Shown piece after piece: positions 7,220-12,607 of a stretch of DNA of 12,607 nucleotides. Position numbers and translations under genes: made by a program. The DNA is from Amylibacter sp. Its GTDB lineage: Bacteria; Pseudomonadota; Alphaproteobacteria; Rhodobacterales; Rhodobacteraceae. The DNA lies in assembly GCA_030625465.1 (NCBI GenBank), contig DAOUQS010000031.1, forward strand, positions 1-12,607, written 5' to 3'. Position 1 is the first letter of the stretch, and every line of letters starts with the position of its first letter. The notes below the pieces were generated by a model. It made no database searches and was not told the origin of the DNA. It worked only from the letters and a program-made list of their open reading frames with translations.

Positions 7220-7266
7220 GTAGTTTCCGCACTACCTATACTTTAGTATATACCGATTAGTACAAT
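7220..7266 (+). promoter_or_regulatory. luxI control region: dyads and -10 box
   Basis: Between luxR and luxI there are two inverted repeats: GTAGT-N6-ACTAC (7220-7235) and TATACT-TT-AGTATA (7237-7250). TACAAT (7261-7266) is a five-of-six -10 match with no good -35 at 16-18 bases, as expected of an activator-dependent promoter. With initiation near 7273 the first dyad would be centred close to -45, the usual lux-box location. Neither dyad matches the Vibrio fischeri lux box by eye, so the assignment is by position and symmetry only. Confidence 0.4.
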
Positions 7267-7307
7267 TTTAAAGCTTAATTAAATCTCCAACCAAATAGGA
7301 GATTACT

Positions 7308-7919
7308 ATGAATTTTGTTACTTTTGACTTCACAAACTTTCACAAGTTCGGATCGACATTTTATGATTACTTATCTGTACGCAAAAAGTACTTCGTAGAT
7401 GAACTTAATTGGGATATTTTTCACGATGATAGTGTGGAAATGGATCAGTACGACAATCCGATGGCACATTATTCTGTCGTGATAAAAGACGGCAAAGTTG
7501 TGGGTGGCGCCCGCATGGCACCGACATCGGCAAAATGGGGCGATACCACCTATATGTTAAACGATGTGGCACGCGGGAAGCTTCCTAAAATTCCGGACCA
7601 GATATATAAAGAAAACTTCAAAACCAACCGCATTTGGGAATGTACCCGCCTGGTGGTTTCAAGCGAATTGAAAGGCATGCGCGAAAAGGTAACCTGCCTG
7701 AAGCAGATCGTTGATGGTGTGGTGGCAGAGGCCGCGGCCTTTGGCGCACAGGATCTGATCTGCCTGTCGCCGCCCACATTGCCACGCATGTTTCGTTCAT
7801 TCGGGTATGATTGCAAACAAATCAGTGACCCATACACCTGCCCCGAAGATGGCCGGAAATATGCGGTATTGATGATGCCTGCGGCGAAAGGTTTTGCCGA
7901 AGAGAAAAAAGCGGCTTAA
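7308..7919 (+). CDS. luxI: Acyl-homoserine-lactone synthase (LuxI family)
   Basis: The 203-residue cytoplasmic enzyme makes an N-acyl-homoserine lactone from S-adenosylmethionine and acyl-ACP. The invariant family residues are in place: Arg25, Phe29, Trp35, Glu44, Asp46, Asp49, Arg69 (in GGARM) and the WECTRL block with Glu111 and Arg114. The position equivalent to the Thr143 that favours 3-oxo acyl chains falls in SPPT (154-157) and appears to be Ser or Pro, which weakly suggests an unsubstituted or 3-hydroxy product. A short Lys/Glu/Ala-rich tail ends the protein. AGGAG (7297-7301), six bases before the ATG, is a strong ribosome-binding site. The gene follows a luxR on the same strand and converges with an H-type lectin gene. 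The symbol denotes the family; the strain-specific name and the signal made are unknown. Confidence 0.95.
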   Translation: MNFVTFDFTNFHKFGSTFYDYLSVRKKYFVDELNWDIFHDDSVEMDQYDNPMAHYSVVIKDGKVVGGARMAPTSAKWGDTTYMLNDVARGKLPKIPDQIYKENFKTNRIWECTRLVVSSELKGMREKVTCLKQIVDGVVAEAAAFGAQDLICLSPPTLPRMFRSFGYDCKQISDPYTCPEDGRKYAVLMMPAAKGFAEEKKAA

Positions 7920-7930
7920 CCTTTCAACTT

Positions 7931-7963
7931 TGGGTGTGGCAACGCCTGTACAAACCACGCCCA
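7931..7963. terminator. Hairpin between luxI and the lectin-domain gene
   Basis: TGGGTGTGG (7931-7939) pairs with CCACGCCCA (7955-7963), nine pairs with one G-U, around a 15-base loop. It lies 11 bases after the luxI stop and 9 bases from the end of the convergent gene, so it could terminate both. Neither strand has a real T tract, so it may instead be a transcript-end stabilising structure. Confidence 0.5.
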
Positions 7964-7972
7964 GGGTCAGAA

Positions 7973-8347
7973 CTATCTACGGATGGCCGAGCTGGGAACG
8001 GCTTGGCCAATAGCGGACCAGTTCACACTGGCACGGGCGATTTTTGTGTCGCTCCAGGTTTTCAGAACAATCTCGAAACCCTCGGATGTCACAGCTTCAG
8101 ACACTAAAGAAAACCGCAGGTTTTGCGCACTTGAACTGTCCATGCCCGATATGCCCAGTGTGATATGCGGCGGTCTTTGGAAGTTGGCCGTAAAGCTGAC
8201 ACGCAAACGCACCTCGCGGTCACCATCACCGACCCACATAGGCCCGTTGCTATCTACATGGTTAAACAGCTCGCCCGCTGCGGTAACGATCTGCATTCCC
8301 ACCAAAGGCGAAGTTGTTTGTTGCCTTATTATGTCCACGCTTAACAC
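7973..8347 (-). CDS. H-type lectin domain protein, 124 residues
   Basis: Residues about 45-115 match the H-type lectin (discoidin/Helix pomatia agglutinin-like) pattern: VRLRVSFTANFQRPPHITLG, a central SGMDSS, then NLRFSLVSEAVTSEGFEIVL, and KTWSDTKIARASVNWSAIG. In characterised members this small beta-sandwich binds N-acetylgalactosamine-type sugars, but bacterial homologues are mostly uncharacterised. No signal peptide is visible, so any surface role would need another export route. The start is uncertain. GTG at 8347 is only two bases after an AGGA sequence, whereas the next in-frame GTG (8338) lies about 11 bases after it and may be the true start. The gene converges with luxI and is divergent from the antiporter gene. 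Regulation by the adjacent quorum-sensing genes is possible but not shown. Confidence 0.75.
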   Translation of the reverse strand: MLSVDIIRQQTTSPLVGMQIVTAAGELFNHVDSNGPMWVGDGDREVRLRVSFTANFQRPPHITLGISGMDSSSAQNLRFSLVSEAVTSEGFEIVLKTWSDTKIARASVNWSAIGQAVPSSAIRR

Positions 8348-8421
8348 AATCCTAGTTTATCAATTATATGTGCTATTATACAAAAACATAAAAGATAAAC
8401 AGACGTAATAAACAAGACAAT

Positions 8422-8444
8422 TGTTGAATTTCAAAATATCAACA
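8422..8444. repeat. Inverted repeat TGTTGA-N11-TCAACA
   Basis: TGTTGA (8422-8427) and TCAACA (8439-8444) form a six-base-arm dyad in the 128-base region between the lectin-domain and antiporter genes, 32 bases before the antiporter start. The size and spacing suit a dimeric regulator, but no factor can be named. Confidence 0.4.
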
Positions 8445-8475
8445 GGTTTGAAAATATAGCGATGCAGGACGGCTA

Positions 8476-10362
8476 ATGCACAGTTTTTTATTACAGGCGA
8501 CTATTTATCTGGCAGCGGCCGTCATTGCCGTGCCGGTGGCGAAGCGTCTGGGCCTGGGTTCTGTTCTGGGCTATCTTATTGCAGGCATTCTAATCGGGCC
8601 GGTTCTGGGTCTGATCGGATCAGAGGCGCAGGATTTACGCCATTTTGCCGAATTCGGGGTGGTAATGATGCTATTCCTTGTCGGGCTTGAACTGGAACCA
8701 ATGGCGCTTTGGAACATGCGGGCCCGCCTGATCGGTCTGGGCGGTATGCAGGTGATTATCACCACAGCCGCCATTATGGCCGCCGCAATGGCTTTGGGTC
8801 AGCCCTGGACGGTGTCACTTGCGATCGGCCTTGCGTTTTCCCTGTCATCCACCGCCATCGTGATCCAGACCCTGAACGAAAAGGGCTTGATGCACACCAT
8901 TGGTGGCCGCTCTGCCTTTTCGGTTCTTCTGACACAGGATATCGCCGTCATCCCGATGCTGGCCCTGATCCCGCTTCTGGCTTTGCCCGGGCTAGAGAAT
9001 GCAGGCGGCATTGGTGGTGATCACGGTGAAGAAATGAGCCTTGTTTCCGGCCTTTCGGGGTGGGGTGTCACGCTGGTGACTTTGGCCGCCGTGGCGGTTG
9101 TTATTCTGGCAGGTAAGTACCTGACCCGACCGATTTTCCGCTTTATCGCACAAAGTCGCCTGCGCGAAATGTTTACCGCCGTGGCCCTGTTGCTGATTGT
9201 CGGCATCGCCCTTTTGATGATGCTCGTGGGCCTGTCACCGGCACTGGGGACATTTCTGGCTGGCGTGGTTCTGGCCAACTCGGAATTCCGTCACGAGCTG
9301 GAGTCTGACATACAACCCTTCAAAGGCCTGCTTTTGGGCCTGTTCTTTATCACCGTTGGTGCCAGCATCAACTTTGACATCCTGTTTGGCAACTTCTTCG
9401 GCATCATGGGGTTAACCCTTGGCGTCATGTTTATCAAAGCGTTCATCCTGTTAATTCTGGCGTACCTGTTTAGATTCAGGGGCCGCGACAGGCTGTTATA
9501 CATCTTAAGCCTGTCACAGGCCGGTGAATTCGGTTTCGTGATGTTAAGCAGCATCATCAAAAACAATGTCGTCCCCACCGCCATATCGGAAACGCTGGCA
9601 TTGATCATCGCACTTTCAATGCTGCTGACCCCCGCACTGTTCATTCTTTACGAGCATCTTGCCAAACGCAAAAAAGAGCGCACAGTCACGCGCGACCACG
9701 ACGAGATAGATGAACAGGGCAAGGTTATTATTGTCGGCATTGGCCGTTTCGGGCAGATCATAAACCGCATGGCATTGGCCACAGGCATCAAAACAGTTGT
9801 CATCGACCACCACGTTGATCAAATCGACCAGATGCGCAAATTCGGGGTCAAAGGTTATTTCGGTGACCCGACCCGTCCGGAACTGATGCACGCGGCCGGC
9901 CTGCAAGATGCCGCCGTTCTGATCGTGGCCATCGACGACAGAAAAGCCGCCGTCAAGCTGGTTGAAAACGCCCGCAAATCCCGCCCGGAACTACATATCA
10001 TTGCACGCGCTTACGACCGCAACCATACATACCAGCTATACCGCGCGGGGGCAGATGATATTGTGCGCGAAACCTTTGACAGTGCCGTCCGCGGCGGCAA
10101 ACACATGCTGCAAGAACTTGGCTGGTCAGGCTTTGATGTCGAAAGTGCGGCCGAGGCCTTTGTGACCTCTGATCGTGGCGCATTGCGCGAACTATCCGAG
10201 TTATGGGACCCCGACATCAAGACCGAAGACAACAAACCCTATGTCGAACGCGCACGCGCGATCAACAAAGAGCTTAGCACAGGTTTTCTGGCAAATCTGG
10301 CCAAGATCGTTGAGCAAGATGTCAAAGAAGACAAGGACTTGCCAGTTGATAAGGATGAATAG
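8476..10362 (+). CDS. Kef-type monovalent cation:proton antiporter (CPA2) with RCK/TrkA-N domain
   Basis: The product has 628 residues, close to E. coli KefC (620). Residues 1-395 form a polytopic inner-membrane Na+/H+-exchanger domain with about 12 hydrophobic segments, including FLVGLELEP (67-75), FSLSSTAIVIQ (121-131) and the LLTQDIAVIP ion-site motif with Gln154-Asp155. LSLSQAGEFGFV (345-356) is typical of the family. Residues about 415-545 form a cytoplasmic RCK/TrkA-N nucleotide-binding domain with VGIGRFG (420-426). Arg511 in ARAYDRNH may correspond to a glutathione-contacting Arg of KefC. In E. coli such proteins release K+ in exchange for H+ during electrophile stress, gated by glutathione adducts. 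No KefF/KefG-type ancillary protein is adjacent. AGGA (8466-8469) sits six bases before the ATG. The last 60 residues are charged. KefB and KefC cannot be told apart here. Confidence 0.92.
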   Translation: MHSFLLQATIYLAAAVIAVPVAKRLGLGSVLGYLIAGILIGPVLGLIGSEAQDLRHFAEFGVVMMLFLVGLELEPMALWNMRARLIGLGGMQVIITTAAIMAAAMALGQPWTVSLAIGLAFSLSSTAIVIQTLNEKGLMHTIGGRSAFSVLLTQDIAVIPMLALIPLLALPGLENAGGIGGDHGEEMSLVSGLSGWGVTLVTLAAVAVVILAGKYLTRPIFRFIAQSRLREMFTAVALLLIVGIALLMMLVGLSPALGTFLAGVVLANSEFRHELESDIQPFKGLLLGLFFITVGASINFDILFGNFFGIMGLTLGVMFIKAFILLILAYLFRFRGRDRLLYILSLSQAGEFGFVMLSSIIKNNVVPTAISETLALIIALSMLLTPALFILYEHLAKRKKERTVTRDHDEIDEQGKVIIVGIGRFGQIINRMALATGIKTVVIDHHVDQIDQMRKFGVKGYFGDPTRPELMHAAGLQDAAVLIVAIDDRKAAVKLVENARKSRPELHIIARAYDRNHTYQLYRAGADDIVRETFDSAVRGGKHMLQELGWSGFDVESAAEAFVTSDRGALRELSELWDPDIKTEDNKPYVERARAINKELSTGFLANLAKIVEQDVKEDKDLPVDKDE

Positions 10363-10376
10363 GCCCGCGCCTATTT
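10358..10376. terminator. Bidirectional hairpin overlapping two convergent stop codons
   Basis: AATAGGC (10358-10364) pairs perfectly with GCCTATT (10369-10375) around the four-base loop CCGC. The stem includes the stop codon of the antiporter gene and one base of the stop of the convergent oxidoreductase gene. T runs are short, so termination strength is uncertain. Confidence 0.55.
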
Positions 10377-11463
10377 ACCCCATATAAAACCCGTATTGCA
10401 CCGGCAGATGCGCTTTCACATCCGCACCCAGTTCCGTTGCTGCATGCATTGCCCAATAAGGGTCGCGCATCATACCGCGCGCCAACAAAACCATATCGGC
10501 AGTGCCATCCGCAATAAGCGCCTCCGCGTGTTTGGCTTGCGTAATCGTGCCAACGGCCATGGTGGCAATTCCTGCCTCGGCACGCAATTGGCCGCCCAGT
10601 ATAACCTGATCCGCCGTACGCTCACCGATTGAGGCCCGCGCCGCCGGTGTTGCACCACCACCCGAGCAATCCACAATATCCACACCGCGTTCTTTCAGCC
10701 ATTTTGCCATCTGGATATTATCCTCGATGGTCAAACCGCCTTCGGTCCAGTCGGACACAGACAGGCGCACTGCCAAAGGCAGATTTTCTGGCCAGACTGC
10801 GCGCACCGCATCCACCGTTTCCAGCATCATACGCGCGCGATTACGCAGCTCGCCGCCATATTGATCATCGCGGGTATTGACCAAGGGGGTGAAGAAACTG
10901 TGCAGCAAATAACCGTGCGCACCGTGGATTTCCAACAGCTTGTAACCTGCGGCAAGCGCGCGCTTTGCAGCAGCAACAAACAGGCCCTGCATCTCGGAAA
11001 TATCAGCCACCGACATTTGCGCCGGTGTCTTCCATAGCCGTGTGCCATCGGGGTCAAACGCCGTGTCACTTGGCCCGACGATGGGCCAGCCGCCTTCATC
11101 ATCTTTTAAATGTGCGCCACCATCCCAAGGCCGCGCGGCAGATGCCTTGCGCCCTGCATGACCGATTTGTATCCCCGGAACCGCACCCATTTCCGCGACA
11201 AAACGGTTAACGGAAGCGGCCGCCTCCATCTGTTCATCATTCCACAAGCCCAGACAACCGGGCGTAATCCGCCCGTCGGCACGCACCGCTGTTGCTTCGG
11301 CTATAACCAAGCCCACGCCGCCTGCGGCGCGTGCGCCAAGATGCACCCGATGCCAGTCATTCATCACCCCGTCGGTGGCTGAATATTGGCACATGGGCGA
11401 AAGCCCGATGCGGTTGCGAAAAGTAACGTCTTTGATGGTAAGCGGTGTGAAAAGAACTGACAT
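10375..11463 (-). CDS. Old Yellow Enzyme family NAD(P)H:flavin oxidoreductase (YqjM/NamA-like)
   Basis: The product is a 362-residue FMN-dependent TIM-barrel ene-reductase of the class typified by Bacillus YqjM. Signature residues are visible: SPMCQYSA with Cys25 and Tyr27 (the Cys that tunes FMN potential in this class), NDWHRVHLGARA (35-46), Gln100 in GIQIGHAGRKAS (FMN contact), and EIHGAHGYLLHSF with His180, His183 and Tyr185, the substrate-anion-binding pair and proton donor. DDQYGGELRNR (199-209) and the late VLLARGMMRDP (FMN phosphate binding) complete the fold. Family members reduce activated C=C bonds of enones, maleimides or nitro compounds with NADPH; the native substrate is unknown. 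The protein is likely cytoplasmic. AGGA lies about ten bases before the ATG, a slightly long spacing. It lies downstream of the hydantoinase-like gene on the same strand with 91 bases between them. Confidence 0.93.
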   Translation of the reverse strand: MSVLFTPLTIKDVTFRNRIGLSPMCQYSATDGVMNDWHRVHLGARAAGGVGLVIAEATAVRADGRITPGCLGLWNDEQMEAAASVNRFVAEMGAVPGIQIGHAGRKASAARPWDGGAHLKDDEGGWPIVGPSDTAFDPDGTRLWKTPAQMSVADISEMQGLFVAAAKRALAAGYKLLEIHGAHGYLLHSFFTPLVNTRDDQYGGELRNRARMMLETVDAVRAVWPENLPLAVRLSVSDWTEGGLTIEDNIQMAKWLKERGVDIVDCSGGGATPAARASIGERTADQVILGGQLRAEAGIATMAVGTITQAKHAEALIADGTADMVLLARGMMRDPYWAMHAATELGADVKAHLPVQYGFYMG

Positions 11464-11494
11464 GGGATGATATTCCTAATGATTAAGTTGCCTT

Positions 11495-11524
11495 CAGATA
11501 ACCAGTCTGTTCTGGAAGGTTCAA
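11495..11524 (-). promoter_or_regulatory. Weak candidate promoter for the oxidoreductase gene
   Basis: On the minus strand TTGAAC (11524-11519) is followed by TATCTG (11500-11495) with 18 bases between them, about 30 bases before the start codon. Only the TTGA and TAT parts match consensus, so this is tentative. The gene could equally be read through from the upstream gene. Confidence 0.25.
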
Positions 11525-11554
11525 GACCAAATATCATGCAGTTGCGTACAAATC

Positions 11555-12607
11555 CTAGTCCACCGCGATACGCGGGCGCCCCGATGCCACCGCGGTTAGT
11601 TCCGCCTGAATAAACACATCACGGCCTTCAACCTTGGCCATGCGCAGGTCACGTTCTATCCACACACGTATGCCTTGCGCACCTGCATCACGCGCACCTG
11701 CCATGGCTTGCGTGCTTAAATGCGCTTCCAATGCCTGCATCGCTTCATCCTGACAGGTATAATCCTGCGGTCCGGTTTCAAAATGCACCCGAAAGCGGCC
11801 TTCACCCGGGGATGTGATCTGCCCCGAGACCCGCATTGATATTTGCCCGACAACCGCCCCGATTGCATTGGCCACACCTGCATATTCCGGCACTACAACA
11901 CGCGTATTCAACCGTTCACCCACCGCCCCGTAATAGCTATGCGCCGAGGCCCCAAGCCCCACAAGCGGCAGGTTTAACCCCAGATCTATCGCCAGCAAAC
12001 CACGATGCTTTGCCATGCCCCGTTTAGTCAAAACATGCCGCGCCAGTTCTTTTGCAGGCAGGCCAAAATCAAAACCATCCTCGGCAAAAGCCGTTTCCAG
12101 CAGGGCTTCGGCGGTTTGCTCGGTTAACTGGTCAATGATCATCTGCGCCAACGCCGCAGGGTTTTTCGCCAAACCGTTGCCACTGCCGGTACGTTGACGT
12201 GAAAACAGTTCCAGCGCCTTTTCTGCCGCATCCCCGTCCCAAGCATCCAGCTGCCCCGAAACATGCGCCGCATCCGACGCCGTGACCCCCGACATCATCA
12301 CCAGACCGCGCCCCACAAGGGTTTGCAATGTGCCTTGTTCCATACGGTTATGCACAACCTTGCCCATGGGCCACGCCTGTTCACCGATGCGATCCATCAA
12401 CACCGTTTCGCGTTCATTCAACCCACCCATTGAAATATCGGCCCGTTTGATCGCCAGCACAAAACGCCCGTCATATTCGCCAAGGGCGCTGTTGGCTAAT
12501 TGCGTGTCCAAAGCATCATGCACCACCTGCGGCCAGTCCATCGCCAGCAAAGACACCGGCATCACACGGCGCGGCCCCAATGCAAGCTTTGCGGCCAACC
12601 CGTTGGT
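11555..12607 (-). CDS. Hydantoinase/oxoprolinase family protein, C-terminal half (runs off right edge)
   Basis: The open frame continues through base 12607 with no true start inside the window; a TTG at 12598 is only an internal Leu. About 350 residues are visible, roughly the second half of a HyuA-type protein (usually about 650-700 residues). Diagnostic segments are GPRRVMPVSLLA near the visible start, SGVTASDAAHVSG.LDAWDGDAAEKA in the middle, and the C-terminal block GLGASAHSYYGAVGERL followed by VVVPEYAGVANAIGAVVG, which is typical of the hydantoinase A domain. The family uses ATP to open cyclic amides such as hydantoins or 5-oxoproline, often with a HyuB partner. No hyuB lies in the window and the substrate cannot be inferred. 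The nucleotide-binding N-terminus is outside the window. The gene is followed by the OYE gene with no clear terminator. Confidence 0.9.
   Translation of the reverse strand, partial: TNGLAAKLALGPRRVMPVSLLAMDWPQVVHDALDTQLANSALGEYDGRFVLAIKRADISMGGLNERETVLMDRIGEQAWPMGKVVHNRMEQGTLQTLVGRGLVMMSGVTASDAAHVSGQLDAWDGDAAEKALELFSRQRTGSGNGLAKNPAALAQMIIDQLTEQTAEALLETAFAEDGFDFGLPAKELARHVLTKRGMAKHRGLLAIDLGLNLPLVGLGASAHSYYGAVGERLNTRVVVPEYAGVANAIGAVVGQISMRVSGQITSPGEGRFRVHFETGPQDYTCQDEAMQALEAHLSTQAMAGARDAGAQGIRVWIERDLRMAKVEGRDVFIQAELTAVASGRPRIAVD

Noticed and set aside
7983..8408. Plus-strand open frame opposite the H-type lectin gene
   Set aside because: The minus-strand translation matches the H-type lectin pattern, while the plus-strand translation matches nothing and lacks a ribosome-binding site.
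12595..12598. TTG at 12598 as a start for the hydantoinase-family gene
   Set aside because: The frame stays open to the window edge with family-like sequence, and the visible part is only the C-terminal half of the family, so the true start is outside the window.

Overview
This window looks like chromosomal DNA of an alphaproteobacterium, most likely a Rhodobacterales (Roseobacter-type) bacterium. The evidence is the protein family types (class II-like hom with an ACT domain, roseobacter-style LuxI, H-type lectin protein, Kef/CPA2 antiporter), moderate GC coding sequence, and the divergent NAD kinase/glyA and hom-recJ pairings. This placement is inferred from recognition of families, not from a database search.

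Layout. Bases 1-236 carry the start of an NAD kinase gene on the minus strand. Divergent from it is glyA (380-1672), which ends in a clear hairpin-plus-T-run terminator. A 73-residue lipoprotein (1744-1965), hom (2037-3323) and recJ (3316-5067) follow on the plus strand, and hom and recJ overlap by 8 bases. A tRNA-Glu(UUC) gene lies at 5141-5215 with a plausible promoter. This left part is housekeeping: one-carbon/glycine metabolism, the Asp-derived amino acid branch, and DNA repair.

The middle (5216-8475) is accessory in character and has AT-rich intergenic DNA. It holds an unknown exported protein (5322-5861), two divergent LuxR-type regulators (5873-6487 minus; 6590-7198 plus), an acyl-homoserine-lactone synthase (7308-7919 plus) and an H-type lectin domain protein (7973-8347 minus). 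Both LuxR proteins keep the classic signal-binding residues (W, Y, D, P, W at the family spacing), so this appears to be a complete quorum-sensing module with two receptors for one synthase. The two luxR promoters appear to overlap back-to-back. The second luxR has no Shine-Dalgarno sequence and may be nearly leaderless. The regulator at 5873-6487 has a less canonical DNA-binding helix-turn-helix.

The right part holds a Kef-type cation:proton antiporter with a RCK/TrkA-N domain (8476-10362). Convergent with it are an Old Yellow Enzyme family oxidoreductase (10375-11463) and the C-terminal half of a hydantoinase/oxoprolinase-family protein that runs off the right edge (11555-12607), both on the minus strand.

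The most interesting part is the luxR-luxR-luxI block with its neighbouring exported and lectin-like proteins. No CRISPR array, transposase, integrase or toxin-antitoxin pair was seen.
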